From the NCBI GenBank assembly GCA_028717805.1, contig JAQUNC010000012.1:1-49840 (forward strand): a DNA stretch of 49,840 nucleotides, in the 5' to 3' direction. The position numbers and the translations under genes were made by a program. The notes beneath the pieces are model-generated. The model was not told the DNA's origin. It saw nothing but the letters and a program-made list of their open reading frames with translations, and did not search any database. Positions within the stretch are counted from its first letter, which is position 1. Each line of letters begins with the position of its first letter. Below are positions 16,590 to 25,589 of the stretch, piece after piece. Source of the DNA: Atribacterota bacterium. Its GTDB lineage: Bacteria; Atribacterota; Phoenicimicrobiia; Phoenicimicrobiales; Stramentimicrobiaceae.

Positions 16590-17942
16590 ATGTTATCTTT
16601 AAGCCATTACTCAAATTGTAAAAGACTATATAGACAAATAAAGCTTTTTATAATAATTGTGAGTATATTTATATTAAACTCTTCTATCAACCTGGTTTCT
16701 TCACAATCTTCCTCGGCAATTTATTCTTTAAAATTAGAGGGGACTATAAATCCCATTACCGCCCAATACATTATAGAGGGAATTAAAAAGGCAGAGGCAA
16801 ATCAAATAGAATGTGTCGTCATTCAGATAGACACTCCTGGTGGTCTGGATGATTCTATGCGCAAGATTATTAAAGAGATGCTCAATACCCATATCCCAGT
16901 TATAATATATATTGCACCACAGGGGGCTCGGGCAGCTTCAGCTGGGGCTTTTATTACCATAGCCGCTAATATTGCCGCCATGGCTCCCGGAACCAATATA
17001 GGAGCTGCTCACCCCGTTGCTATGGGTGAGGAGCAGATTGATGAAGAAACAAAATCAAAAATAGTGAATGATGCTGCCGCCTATATCAAAACTTTAGCTA
17101 ATAATAGAAACAGAAACGAAGCAATGGCTGAGAAATTCGTCAGAGATAGTATCTCTATAACCGAACAGGAAGCGCTGGAGAATAATATTATTGAATTTAT
17201 TGCCCCAAGTCTGGAAGATTTAATTTTTATGATTGATGGGGTCAAAGTAACTACTGCCGAGGGGGACAAAAAATTAAATACCCTGGGCAAGGAAATCATT
17301 GAATATAAAATGTCCCTCAAGGATTTATTTCTTCATAATCTTAGCAATCCCAATATCGCTTATATCCTTTTATTTTTAGGTATTTATGGTATCCTGGGAG
17401 AATTCAGTAATCCAGGAACATTATTCCCCGGCATATTTGGTGGTATCTGCCTGATACTCGCCTTCGTTGCCTTTCAGATGATACCCATTAATTTTGCTGG
17501 TTTTATTTTAATCGCTTTAGGAATTATCCTTTTAATTTTTGAAATTTATACTCCCACCTTCGGTTTACTGACCCTGGGTGGAATAACCTCTTTAACCCTC
17601 GGTTCCTTTATGTTAACCAAGGATATGGCTCCCTTTTTAAAAATTTCAACTGGTATTATTCTTTCCATGGTTGTTGCCACGGGAGCCTTTTTCGTTTTTG
17701 CTGTAACCAAAGGCATCAGAATACAATGGAAAAAACCTATTTCCGGCAAAGAGAGTATGATTGGGATGATTGGTGTCGCCAGAACAAATTTAAATCCTGA
17801 TGGACAAATCTTTATACACGGGGAAATCTGGCAAGCTACTATTTTAGATGAAAAACCCATTAAGAAGGGAGAAAAGGTCATTGTTGAATCTTTAGATGGA
17901 CTTCGTCTAATCGTTAAAAAAACTGATAAAAAGGGGGAATAA
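16590..17942 (+). CDS. nfeD: NfeD-family membrane serine protease, long form
   Basis: This is a 450-residue long-form NfeD protein. An N-terminal hydrophobic signal or anchor lies at about 18-38. A ClpP-like protease domain covers about 45-225 with nucleophile Ser117 in RAASAGAF and a Lys dyad partner at 155 or 157 (KSKIVNDAA). Four to five membrane segments span about 255-375. A C-terminal OB-fold NfeD domain covers about 385-450 with [18 protein letters not shown]. Relatives cleave stomatin near its C-terminus and act in membrane quality control. The stomatin gene follows after 2 bp, so they form an operon. A TATAAT box at 16552-16557 gives a short leader. Confidence 0.93.
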   Translation: MLSLSHYSNCKRLYRQIKLFIIIVSIFILNSSINLVSSQSSSAIYSLKLEGTINPITAQYIIEGIKKAEANQIECVVIQIDTPGGLDDSMRKIIKEMLNTHIPVIIYIAPQGARAASAGAFITIAANIAAMAPGTNIGAAHPVAMGEEQIDEETKSKIVNDAAAYIKTLANNRNRNEAMAEKFVRDSISITEQEALENNIIEFIAPSLEDLIFMIDGVKVTTAEGDKKLNTLGKEIIEYKMSLKDLFLHNLSNPNIAYILLFLGIYGILGEFSNPGTLFPGIFGGICLILAFVAFQMIPINFAGFILIALGIILLIFEIYTPTFGLLTLGGITSLTLGSFMLTKDMAPFLKISTGIILSMVVATGAFFVFAVTKGIRIQWKKPISGKESMIGMIGVARTNLNPDGQIFIHGEIWQATILDEKPIKKGEKVIVESLDGLRLIVKKTDKKGE

Positions 17943-17944
17943 AA

Positions 17945-18754
17945 ATGAATCTTATCACGTCAACGAGTCTCTATCTGGGAATCCTGATTATAATATTTAT
18001 CATACTATCTCAAGCAATAAGAATTGTAAGAGAATATGAAAGAGGTGTTGTCTTCCGTTTAGGAAGAGTAGTCGGAGCAAAAGGACCTGGTCTTATTTTG
18101 CTTATACCGATTGTAGATCATATGGTTAAAGTAAGTCTGAGAACAATCAATATGGATGTACCGGCACAGGAGGTAATAACCAGGGATACGGTTCCTATAA
18201 AGGTCAATGCAGTAATTTATTTTCGGGTAATTGATCCGGTAAAAGCAGTTATATCGGTAGAAAACTACATCTCTGCTACCTCTCAAATTGCCCAAACTAC
18301 CCTGAGAAGTGTCTTGGGAGAAAGGGATCTGGATACCTTTTTATCTCAAAGAGAAAAAATAAATCAAACATTACAACAAATTGTTGATGAACAGACTGAT
18401 CCTTGGGGAATTAAAGTTACTACTGTAGAAACAAAAGATGTGGAATTACCTGAAAATATGAGACGAGCAATGGCCAAGCAAGCAGAAGCAGAAAGAGAAA
18501 GAAGGGCAAAGGTAATACATGCAGAGGGTGAATTCCAGGCATCAGAAAAACTGGTGCAGGCAGCAGAAAAAATGAGTAAGCAACCGCTATCCCTGCAATT
18601 ACGTTACTTGCAAACTCTGGGAATTATTGCTGCTGATAAAAATACCACTACTGTCTTCCCCTTCCCTCTGGAATTGGTTAAACCATTTGTGGATTTTTAT
18701 GAAAAACAAAAAGAAAAAGTTTCTAAAACACCCGAAGAAAAGACCAAAAAATAG
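17945..18754 (+). CDS. Stomatin/SPFH-domain protein (slipin)
   Basis: This 269-residue membrane-associated scaffold protein has an N-terminal hairpin membrane segment at about 8-26. The SPFH domain follows from about 28 with [27 protein letters not shown] and [17 protein letters not shown] helical region with [16 protein letters not shown] near 175-200 forms the oligomerising coiled coil. The C-terminal VFPFPLEL segment resembles the hydrophobic stretch cleaved by NfeD proteases in archaeal homologues. It is tightly linked to nfeD (stop and start 2 bp apart), which supports a membrane microdomain or quality-control pair. A strong hairpin begins at its stop codon. Confidence 0.93.
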   Translation: MNLITSTSLYLGILIIIFIILSQAIRIVREYERGVVFRLGRVVGAKGPGLILLIPIVDHMVKVSLRTINMDVPAQEVITRDTVPIKVNAVIYFRVIDPVKAVISVENYISATSQIAQTTLRSVLGERDLDTFLSQREKINQTLQQIVDEQTDPWGIKVTTVETKDVELPENMRRAMAKQAEAERERRAKVIHAEGEFQASEKLVQAAEKMSKQPLSLQLRYLQTLGIIAADKNTTTVFPFPLELVKPFVDFYEKQKEKVSKTPEEKTKK

Positions 18755-18784
18755 GATAATCAGGGGAAGTACCCCTGATTATCC
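18754..18784. terminator. Bidirectional hairpin between slipin and EF-Tu-like genes
   Basis: GGATAATCAGGGG (18754-18766) and CCCCTGATTATCC (18772-18784) form a perfect 13-bp stem with a 5-base loop. On the minus strand the stem is followed by TATTTTTTGG, a good intrinsic terminator for the leftward mini-gene. On the plus strand it is followed by TCCTTATTATT, weaker but usable for the nfeD operon. Sequence resembles hairpins at 48945 and 38594. Confidence 0.7.
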
Positions 18785-18890
18785 TCCTTATTATTATAAT
18801 AACTCCTCAATTTTATCCAAAGCAGATTTAATAAAAAATATTTCTGGTTTTTGTATAAGTTAGGCCATAAAAAGGATTGATATCACCTTA

Positions 18891-19151
18891 TTATTTATTG
18901 ATTATCTTATATACTTCGTCCCCGTCTCTCACTCTCTCTTTTATCCTGATACCGACAGAATCTCCGGCCTGTGCTGAATTTACTGGTTCCCTGTCAATTT
19001 GCATTGATTCAATTTCTTGCTCAAAATCGGTAGTATGACCACTAAAATATAGCGTATCTCCTACTTTAATTTCTCCTGAATCAATATCAATAGCAGCCAC
19101 ACCAATTTTGGCAAAATAATCAATAACGCGGCCAATTAATATCTTTTCCAT
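18891..19151 (-). CDS. EF-Tu domain 2-like mini-protein
   Basis: This 86-residue protein is a single beta-barrel like domain 2 of translational GTPases: KILIGRVIDYFAKIGVAAID, then GEIKVGDTLYFSGHTTDFEQ, then the QAGDSVGIRIKE strand. No GTP-binding domain is present. Such stand-alone domains are annotated as translation elongation factor-like proteins and often lie near U32 peptidase or translation genes; no U32 peptidase is seen here. It follows prolyl-tRNA synthetase by 88 bp on the same strand, with its own strong AAAAGGAGG site. A role in translation or protein modification is inference; the function is unknown. Confidence 0.8.
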   Translation of the reverse strand: MEKILIGRVIDYFAKIGVAAIDIDSGEIKVGDTLYFSGHTTDFEQEIESMQIDREPVNSAQAGDSVGIRIKERVRDGDEVYKIINK

Positions 19152-19239
19152 TTTTAAAATCCTCCTTTTCTAACTAATTTTTTCTTTATTATAAAATACA
19201 AAAATAGAATTCCTCCAATTTCTGCAATCATGTATTATG

Positions 19240-20682
19240 CTAATAAGCCCTGCCAAAATATGCTATAGTTGAAGATTCTGTGCCACAAAAGATGCATTTC
19301 CCTTTTTCCTCATTTTGTTCCAGCGGTATACATCGAATAGTGGCTTTAGTATCTTTTTTAATCTGATTTTCACATTCCTCATTTCCACACCAATAAGCTG
19401 TTATAAAACCACGTTTCTCTTCTATTATCTGTTTAAAATCTTCATAATTTTCAGTAAATCTAATATTTTCCTCTAAGCGTGATCTGGCTTGCATGTATAG
19501 ATTGTTTTGAATATCGGGCATCCATCTCTCCAAAGTAGAAACTAATTCCTTCTCTGATATAAATACTTTTTCCCCTTTATCCCTTCTTATCGCTGTAATT
19601 TGATTCTGAGCAAGGTCGCGTGGTCCGATTTCTAATCGAACAGGAACTCCTTTCATCTCCCATTCATTAAATTTCCATCCCGGCGTATAAGCATCCCGGT
19701 CATCCAGTTCAACCTTAAATTTTTCTTCCAACAATTTCTTGTATTCTTGAGCTTTATTCATTACTTCCTGTTTAGATTTATCAAAGAAAATGGGAACAAT
19801 GACGATATGTATTGGGGCAACTTTGGGAGGTAATTTCAAGCCTCTTTCATCTCCATGAACCATAATTATCCCTCCAACCAGCCTAGTAGTAGTTCCCCAG
19901 GAGGTAGTCCAGGCCAACTGCTCTTGCTGATTTTCATCTAGAAAATGAATATCAAAAGCCTTAGCAAAATTTTGACCTAGATTATGGGAAGTGCCTGCCT
20001 GTAAGGCTTTACCATCACCCATTAAAGCTTCCAAAGCATAGGTATGCACGGCACCAGCAAACTTTTCCTTATTGCTTTTTCTCCCAATAATTACCGGAAT
20101 AGCGAGGTCCTGTTCTATATAATCCTTATAGACAGTCAATATTTTTAAAGTCTCCTCTTCAGCCTCTTCCTTACTTTTATGTGCTGTGTGTCCTTCTTGC
20201 CATAAAAACTCTGTAGTTCTTAAAAAAGGACGGGTTACCTTTTCCCATCGAACGATGTTAGCCCACTGGTTGATTAAAATCGGTAAATCTCGCCACGATC
20301 GAATCCATTTAGAATAAAGACTACCAATAATGGCTTCCGAAGTTGGTCTTACCGCCAATCGTTCTTCCAATTTTTGATTACCGCCATGGGTAACCCAGGC
20401 AACTTCAGGGGCAAATCCTTCTACATGTTCTGCTTCCTTCTTTAATAAGCTCTCGGGAATAAAGAGAGGGAAATAAGCATTTTTATGACCGGTAGCCTTA
20501 ATTCTTCGATCTAAACATTGCTGCATATTTTCCCATAATGCATATCCGTAAGGTTTAATAACCATACATCCTTTTACTAGTGTATAGTCTGCTAAATCTG
20601 CCTTCAAGACTATATCGATATACCACTGAGAAAAAGCTTCTTCCTTAGATGCGATTTCCTTTACAAATTTTGTCTCATCCAT
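19240..20682 (-). CDS. proS: Prolyl-tRNA synthetase, archaeal/eukaryotic type
   Basis: This 480-residue class II synthetase charges tRNA-Pro. The length, the lack of the about 180-residue editing insertion of standard bacterial ProRS, and the C-terminal zinc-type domain ending in YFGRAY mark the archaeal/eukaryotic (type 3) form. Motif 2 is seen around RPFLRTTEFLWQEGHTAH (about residues 152-169) and the proline-pocket stretch GTSHNLGQNFAKAF at about 230. The C-terminal cysteines CGNEEC and CIFCG fit the zinc site. An AGAGGAG ribosome site precedes the ATG. Reading continues to the EF-Tu-like mini-gene downstream. Confidence 0.96.
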   Translation of the reverse strand: MDETKFVKEIASKEEAFSQWYIDIVLKADLADYTLVKGCMVIKPYGYALWENMQQCLDRRIKATGHKNAYFPLFIPESLLKKEAEHVEGFAPEVAWVTHGGNQKLEERLAVRPTSEAIIGSLYSKWIRSWRDLPILINQWANIVRWEKVTRPFLRTTEFLWQEGHTAHKSKEEAEEETLKILTVYKDYIEQDLAIPVIIGRKSNKEKFAGAVHTYALEALMGDGKALQAGTSHNLGQNFAKAFDIHFLDENQQEQLAWTTSWGTTTRLVGGIIMVHGDERGLKLPPKVAPIHIVIVPIFFDKSKQEVMNKAQEYKKLLEEKFKVELDDRDAYTPGWKFNEWEMKGVPVRLEIGPRDLAQNQITAIRRDKGEKVFISEKELVSTLERWMPDIQNNLYMQARSRLEENIRFTENYEDFKQIIEEKRGFITAYWCGNEECENQIKKDTKATIRCIPLEQNEEKGKCIFCGTESSTIAYFGRAY

Positions 20683-21013
20683 AACTATTCTCCTCTGTCA
20701 CAAAGCATAAATAAGATAAATCAATTGCCAAAATTCTATCACATTTTACTCAAATTGTCTAAAGGTTAAACCCTACAAACAGGTAAGGGTATAATGGTCA
20801 TATTAATGAAATATTTAAAAAGTTTTATCTACTTGAAAATATTCAAATTAGTTGTCTATACCTCAAATCTAGTATATATCAGTCAATCTCTAATTATCAA
20901 CGTCTCAACAAAAAATATACTAACTAGACCACCACCATAATCCTTACCAACAATTTTTTATCTTAAAAATGGGATGCTTGCACAACTATTGGTAATATTC
21001 TATAATATTAATC
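20683..21013. other. Divergent intergenic region between proS and patatin gene
   Basis: These 331 AT-rich bases hold no gene. A TATAAT at 21001-21006 with TGCACA (20979-20984) sixteen bases upstream looks like the promoter of the patatin gene and would place the transcription start at or next to its ATG. No T-box or other leader RNA was recognised on the proS side. Confidence 0.5.
20979..21006 (+). promoter_or_regulatory. Sigma-70-type promoter abutting the patatin start codon
   Basis: TATAAT at 21001-21006 matches the -10 consensus exactly. TGCACA at 20979-20984 matches four of six -35 bases with a 16-bp spacer. Initiation about seven bases after the -10 would fall at 21013-21014, the first base of the ATG at 21014. 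No Shine-Dalgarno sequence is present before that ATG. Confidence 0.5.
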
Positions 21014-21958
21014 ATGAATATAAACAGATCGATTATGCCAATTTTAACTATCGTTTTTTTTATTACCTGTGTTATTTTCTCTTCTGCTCAGAATGAACCA
21101 AAAATAGGTTTAGCTCTAGGAGCCGGGGGACCTCGTGGATTTGCCCATATCGGCGTATTAAAAGTACTGGAAAGGGAAGGAATTAAAATCGATTACATTG
21201 CCGGAACCAGTGTGGGTAGTTTAGTTGGAGCCTTTTATGCCCTCGGTTTTGATTTAAAGGACATAGAGGATTACATTTTAGAAGAGAATTTTACAAAATA
21301 CCTATCTTTTAAAAATATTACCTTTGAATTAGAAGAGTATCAGGATAAGAAAATATTGGGAATTTCAATAAATCTACCCAAAATGATAGCCGATGCAGCC
21401 TGGCCTAGAGGCTTGCTTTCTACTATTGCCATAAGAGACAAATTTGACCAGCTTTCTAATTGGGCACATTTTGAACATGATTTAAAGATTCCCTACAAAG
21501 CAGTGGCTACGGACTTAATAACCGGAGAGAAGATTATTATAGATAAAGGAAAGGTCTCTAATGCTGTAGCTGCCTCCATTTCTATTCCTGGCTTATTTTA
21601 CCCCTTTGAATGTGAAGATGGAATTTTAGTTGACGGTGGTTTAAAGGACCCTGTTCCGGTGGATGTGGTACGGCAGATGGGTGCTGATATTGTAATTGCC
21701 GTAAGCTTACAGGAAATGACTGGAGAAAAGAAAGACCCTAATAATGTTATTTCTATTGTTGAAAGAAGCATGGATATTATGATAGAAGATTTAACTAATC
21801 TCTCTCTAAGAGGTGCTGATTTGATTCTCAAACCCCAATATCAAGGTGAGGTATCTTACTTTCTAAAGAAAAAAGAGCGAGTAGCAATTATTAGACAAGG
21901 AGAAATTGAGACAGAAAATAAAATTAATGAATTAAAAGAAATGATTAGAACTTTTTAG
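21014..21958 (+). CDS. Patatin-like phospholipase
   Basis: This is a 314-residue lipid acyl hydrolase of the RssA/NTE type. A signal peptide or anchor runs from residue 1 to about 25, ending near FSSAQ, so it likely acts in the periplasm or on membranes. The oxyanion element is GAGGPRGFAHIG (36-47), the nucleophile Ser66 is in GTSVGS, and the catalytic Asp207 is in VDGGL. All catalytic parts are intact. There is no ribosome site before the ATG, and the promoter sits so close that the message may be leaderless; a later Met at residue 8 also lacks a ribosome site. It stands alone between proS and the T-box operon. Confidence 0.92.
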   Translation: MNINRSIMPILTIVFFITCVIFSSAQNEPKIGLALGAGGPRGFAHIGVLKVLEREGIKIDYIAGTSVGSLVGAFYALGFDLKDIEDYILEENFTKYLSFKNITFELEEYQDKKILGISINLPKMIADAAWPRGLLSTIAIRDKFDQLSNWAHFEHDLKIPYKAVATDLITGEKIIIDKGKVSNAVAASISIPGLFYPFECEDGILVDGGLKDPVPVDVVRQMGADIVIAVSLQEMTGEKKDPNNVISIVERSMDIMIEDLTNLSLRGADLILKPQYQGEVSYFLKKKERVAIIRQGEIETENKINELKEMIRTF

Positions 21959-21985
21959 ATACCCTGAATCAAACACATTAATTTC

Positions 21986-22014
21986 TTGACAAAAAAATAT
22001 TTATTACTTAGTAT
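21986..22014 (+). promoter_or_regulatory. Promoter of the T-box-controlled transporter operon
   Basis: TTGACA (21986-21991), a 17-bp spacer and TAGTAT (22009-22014) fit a sigma-70-type promoter. TATACT at 22018 is an alternative -10 element. Transcription would start about 45 bases before the T-box stem I. Confidence 0.6.
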
Positions 22015-22067
22015 TATTATACTAACAAAAATTCGCACATTTAATAATTAAATAAAAAAATCTAAAT

Positions 22068-22306
22068 CAATGGCAAAGTAGGTTGAGTCAAGTATTTCAG
22101 AGAAAGGTATAGCAGGTGTAATTACCTTAATTGACTTTTAACCCAAATAGAGTCCATTGGTAATAAAAAAGGTTGGTTGCCTTTAAAATTACAATGAGTG
22201 GGAAAAATGATTCTTCGTTTTTCCAATCAGGGTGGCACCACGGGAGCATTATCTCGCCCCTCTTTCTTGATAGATTCAATATCAAAAAGAGGTAGCGAGA
22301 TTTTTT
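22068..22306 (+). ncRNA. T-box riboswitch with intrinsic terminator
   Basis: Stem I is closed by CAATGG (22068-22073) and CCATTG (22154-22159). It holds the specifier-loop element AAAGTA (22075-22080) and the conserved apical loop GGTGTAA (22115-22121). The T-box proper is AGGGTGGCACCACGGGA at 22229-22245. It is followed by a terminator hairpin, ATCTCGC paired with GCGAGAT and CCTCTTT with AAAGAGG (22251-22301), then six T. The acceptor-reading bases are UGGC, so the cognate tRNA should have discriminator G. The specifier is not certain: AAU (22146-22148, Asn) or CAA (22144-22146, Gln) both lie opposite AAAGTA and both tRNAs normally have G73. The leader would switch on the amino-acid transporter downstream when that tRNA is uncharged. 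Confidence 0.9.
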
Positions 22307-22370
22307 ATTTTTGCCTGCTTGTTATAAAATATAATTAGAATTGCATGAACTACAGGAGTATGTCATTATC

Positions 22371-23075
22371 ATGGATCAATTATATATAATCTGGAAGGGT
22401 ATACCCTCCCTATTGACAGGAACACTGGTTACCATTAATCTAACCTTATATTTTTTAGCACTGGGTTTTATACTGGGAATTATTTTAGCACTGGGGCGTG
22501 TTTATAGCCCTCCTGGCTTACAATTATTAATTATTTTACCCTTTGAACGTTTTTTTAGAGCTGTTCCAGCTCTTGTCCTATTATTTTTATTCTATTTTGG
22601 TTCCTCATTCTTTCATATTAATATAAGTGCTTTTATGGCTGCTGTCCTGGCTATGGGTTTACGCTCTGCTGCCTATCAATCTGAAATATTTAGAGGAGCA
22701 ATTCAATCCATTGGGGAAGAACAGATGAAAGCAGCTCGTTCATTAGGTATGAATACACTGCAGTCAATCAGGTATGTAATATTACCTCAAGCTTTAAGGC
22801 TTTCTATCCCTTCCTGGTCTAATGAATATGCTGTTGTTCTAAAAGACAGCTCCTTAGCTTATGCGGTAGGAGTAACAGAGCTTTTAAGACAGGGTCGATA
22901 CATTGTTGCACGTACCTTCGGTAATGCTCTGCTGGTTTATACCGTCTGTGCTCTAATATATTTTATCCTGGTTTTTAGTGGAAACCAGCTCTTAAGGATT
23001 TTGGAAGAAAAATACAAAATCCCCGGTTATGAAATAAAACAAAGTAGAAAGCAATCTGTCTTGGAAAGGATTTAA
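22371..23075 (+). CDS. Polar amino-acid ABC transporter permease (first)
   Basis: This 234-residue inner-membrane subunit is of the HisM/GlnP type, with five hydrophobic segments. The ATPase-coupling EAA loop reads [20 protein letters not shown] at about residues 122-141, followed by [19 protein letters not shown] 22371 is chosen: AGGAG lies 12 bases upstream and the domain begins there, while the upstream TTG at 22341 has no support. It is the first gene after the T-box terminator. A second permease lies two genes on, so the channel is probably a heterodimer. Confidence 0.92.
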   Translation: MDQLYIIWKGIPSLLTGTLVTINLTLYFLALGFILGIILALGRVYSPPGLQLLIILPFERFFRAVPALVLLFLFYFGSSFFHINISAFMAAVLAMGLRSAAYQSEIFRGAIQSIGEEQMKAARSLGMNTLQSIRYVILPQALRLSIPSWSNEYAVVLKDSSLAYAVGVTELLRQGRYIVARTFGNALLVYTVCALIYFILVFSGNQLLRILEEKYKIPGYEIKQSRKQSVLERI

Positions 23076-23076
23076 C

Positions 23077-23835
23077 ATGCCTAAAGTTATTCTAAAAGTA
23101 GAAAATTTACACAAAAGCTATGGAAAGTTAACAGTTTTAAAAGGTATCTCATTTCAGGTCAACCAGGGAGAAACTACTGTTATTATCGGTCCCTCCGGTA
23201 CCGGTAAAAGCACCTTACTGACCTGTATTAATAAACTTACTCCACCTGACAAAGGTCGTATCTGGTTAGAAGAAATTGAAATAACCAATCCTAATACGGA
23301 TATTAATATAATCCGTTCCTCTATTGGTATGGTCTTTCAACATTTCAATCTTTTTACCCACCTCACCGTTTTAGATAATGTTCGCTTAGGATTAACAGTG
23401 GTGAAAAAAATACCAAAAGATAAGGCAACTAATATTGGTATAGAAAAATTGAATCTGGTAGGATTGGCAGACAAACTAAATTCCTATCCTGCTGAACTAT
23501 CCGGTGGACAGCAGCAACGTGTTTCTATTGCTCGTGCCCTGGCAATGAATCCCAAACTCATCTTATTTGATGAACCGACCTCTGCCCTGGATCCCGAATT
23601 AATTGGAGAGGTTTTAAATGTAATGATTAAACTTGCAGAAAGTGGAATGACCATGGTGGTGGTTTCTCATGAAATGGGATTTGCCCGATCAGTAGCTAAC
23701 GACATTATTTTTATGGAAAATGGTGTAATTGTGGAAGAGGGTAAACCTGATACTATGTTCCACCATTCCCAGAATCCCAGAACCAGAGAATTTTTATACA
23801 AAATTACCGAACTTTATGGAGGAAGGTCAGAGTGA
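23077..23835 (+). CDS. glnQ: Polar amino-acid ABC transporter ATPase
   Basis: This 252-residue ATPase of the GlnQ/HisP family energises the two permeases flanking it. Complete motifs are Walker [12 protein letters not shown] (about 39-49), Q-loop VFQHFNLF, signature [15 protein letters not shown], Walker [15 protein letters not shown] and switch VVSHEM. The start follows the permease stop by one base, and its last bases overlap the next gene (GTGA), so translation is coupled through the three genes. The symbol reflects family, not proven substrate. Confidence 0.94.
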   Translation: MPKVILKVENLHKSYGKLTVLKGISFQVNQGETTVIIGPSGTGKSTLLTCINKLTPPDKGRIWLEEIEITNPNTDINIIRSSIGMVFQHFNLFTHLTVLDNVRLGLTVVKKIPKDKATNIGIEKLNLVGLADKLNSYPAELSGGQQQRVSIARALAMNPKLILFDEPTSALDPELIGEVLNVMIKLAESGMTMVVVSHEMGFARSVANDIIFMENGVIVEEGKPDTMFHHSQNPRTREFLYKITELYGGRSE

Positions 23836-24488
23836 GGTTTTTAGAACTAACCTGGAATATTTTGCCAAAATTATTGGGAGGTACCGTCATCACTATAGAA
23901 CTTACCATTATTGCCATCACCACAGGTGTCTTACTGGGAATCCCGGTTGCTCTGGGAAGAGTATATGGCTCTAAGTTAGTTTATACTATTTCTACATTTT
24001 TTGTGGAAATTATTCGTGGTACACCTTTACTTACTCAGCTTTTTATTCTCTATTTTGGTCTACCCTCTGTGGGTATAATGCTCTCACCATTGGTAGCAGC
24101 TATGATCGGAATGGGTATAAATAGTGCTGCCTATCAAGCCGAATATTTTAGAGGAGCGATTCAGGCTATCAGGAAGGAACAATTAATAGCTGCTTATTCT
24201 CTGGGGATGAAACAAATTCAGGTTATTAAACATATTGTCTTGCCACAGATGTTCCGATTGGCAATCCCTTCCTGGTCTAATGAACTGATCTATTTATTAA
24301 AATACTCTTCTATGGCATATATGATTCAGGCACCAGAAATTATGTCTCAAGGAAGGTTAATCGCCTCACGAAATTTCAGAACTTTTGAAGTTTTTATTGT
24401 AGTTGCCCTAATTTACCTTATTTTAGTTTTAGTTCTTTCCAAACTACTAGACCTGATGGAAAAAAGATTTCACATTCCAGGTCTATAA
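23832..24488 (+). CDS. Polar amino-acid ABC transporter permease (second)
   Basis: This 218-residue permease is of the HisM/GlnP family, starting with GTG within a four-base overlap with the ATPase gene. AGGAAGG lies inside the end of the upstream gene as ribosome site. The EAA loop is [20 protein letters not shown] (about 116-135), followed by [16 protein letters not shown]. It is similar to but clearly diverged from the permease at 22371-23075, consistent with an old duplication and a heterodimeric channel. Confidence 0.93.
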   Translation: MRFLELTWNILPKLLGGTVITIELTIIAITTGVLLGIPVALGRVYGSKLVYTISTFFVEIIRGTPLLTQLFILYFGLPSVGIMLSPLVAAMIGMGINSAAYQAEYFRGAIQAIRKEQLIAAYSLGMKQIQVIKHIVLPQMFRLAIPSWSNELIYLLKYSSMAYMIQAPEIMSQGRLIASRNFRTFEVFIVVALIYLILVLVLSKLLDLMEKRFHIPGL

Positions 24489-24587
24489 ACTATGGAATAC
24501 TGGGGGGGATGAAAACAAGCATTAACTGTTAAAAATGGAAATTTGTAAAAATTGTTAAAAAATATTCCTTAAGGAGGAAACAAAAAT

Positions 24588-25457
24588 ATGATTAAACAAT
24601 TAGCTAAAAAAACAATTAGTTTCTTATTTATTCTTATTATGTTAGTAGCAGTCAATATGTTATCTTCTTCGGCTGCCTCAGAGAAAATTATTGTAGGAAC
24701 TTCGGCAGACTGGCCACCTTTTGAATGGGTTGATGCAAACAATAATTTTGTGGGATTTGATATGGACTTAATGAAAGTAATCGCCAAAATTCAGGATTAT
24801 GAAATAGAAATACAGGATATCGGTTTTGATTCACTTATTCCTGCCCTTCAATCTGATAGAATTGACCTAATGGCTGCTGGTGCAACCTTAACCAAAGAAC
24901 GTCTAGAAGTTGCTGATGCCTCTAACACTTATTGGTCAGGTAGCCAAGGGGTAATGGTTAAAGAAGATTCAAAATTAAATATTGCAACTGCCTTGACTGG
25001 CGGAAATGCAATTGGGGCTCAAAGAGGAACAACACAGGCTGATTGGTTGGAAGAAAACGTGGTTCAAGCAAATGTAGATATTAAATTAGAGTTATATGAA
25101 ACAAATGACTTGGGAATCATGGATTTAGTCAATGGACGTATTGATGTTTTTGTTGCTGATACTCCAGCAGCCGAAGCATTTGTCAAAAATAATCCCATCA
25201 AAATCGTCGGTACTATTAATACTGAAGAAGAGTATGTTTTCTATGTCCAAAAAGGTGATCCAAAAGGAATTCTTCCGGTAATCAATGAAGGATTAGCAAA
25301 AATTCAACAGACTCCAATCTGGGATAATTTAGTCAATGCTTACTTCATGGGAGATTTAAACAAAATTTCTGATTGTTATGCCCAATTTGGTTCATTGTTA
25401 GAGAAAGATGTAGAGGCTTTTGCTCAAAACTTGGCTGAATGCATGATGTCTGATTAA
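24588..25457 (+). CDS. Amino-acid ABC transporter substrate-binding protein
   Basis: This is a periplasmic binding protein of 289 residues (SBP_bac_3 family). A signal peptide covers about 1-31 with cleavage near SSSAAS. The mature N-terminus is KIIVGTSADWPPFEWVDANN and VGFDMDLMKVIA, the standard opening with ligand-contacting aromatic and acidic residues. AAGGAGG precedes the ATG. It closes the T-box operon and is followed by a strong hairpin. Two extra cysteines near the C-terminus (CYAQ, ECMM) are unusual and might form a disulfide. The ligand is probably Asn or Gln if the T-box reading is right. Confidence 0.93.
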   Translation: MIKQLAKKTISFLFILIMLVAVNMLSSSAASEKIIVGTSADWPPFEWVDANNNFVGFDMDLMKVIAKIQDYEIEIQDIGFDSLIPALQSDRIDLMAAGATLTKERLEVADASNTYWSGSQGVMVKEDSKLNIATALTGGNAIGAQRGTTQADWLEENVVQANVDIKLELYETNDLGIMDLVNGRIDVFVADTPAAEAFVKNNPIKIVGTINTEEEYVFYVQKGDPKGILPVINEGLAKIQQTPIWDNLVNAYFMGDLNKISDCYAQFGSLLEKDVEAFAQNLAECMMSD

Positions 25458-25506
25458 AAAAATTTCATGGTAAAGAGATTAAAAAATTATTAAGATGTTG
25501 AAAATG

Positions 25507-25558
25507 ATTACACTCACTTCGGAATCGTTAAATCTATTTCAAAGTGAGTGTAATTTTA
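25507..25558 (+). terminator. Terminator hairpin after the amino-acid transporter operon
   Basis: ATTACACTCACTT (25507-25519) and AAGTGAGTGTAAT (25542-25554) form a perfect 13-bp stem with a 22-base loop, followed by TTTTA on the plus strand. The opposite strand has only a weak T-run, so it mainly serves the transporter operon. The convergent AOR gene ends 36 bp further on. Confidence 0.7.
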
Positions 25559-25589
25559 TAAAAAAGAGTACTATAATTTCTGATAACTA

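Noticed and set aside
17081-17881. Minus-strand frames inside nfeD
   Set aside because: They are antisense shadows of a gene with complete catalytic motifs.
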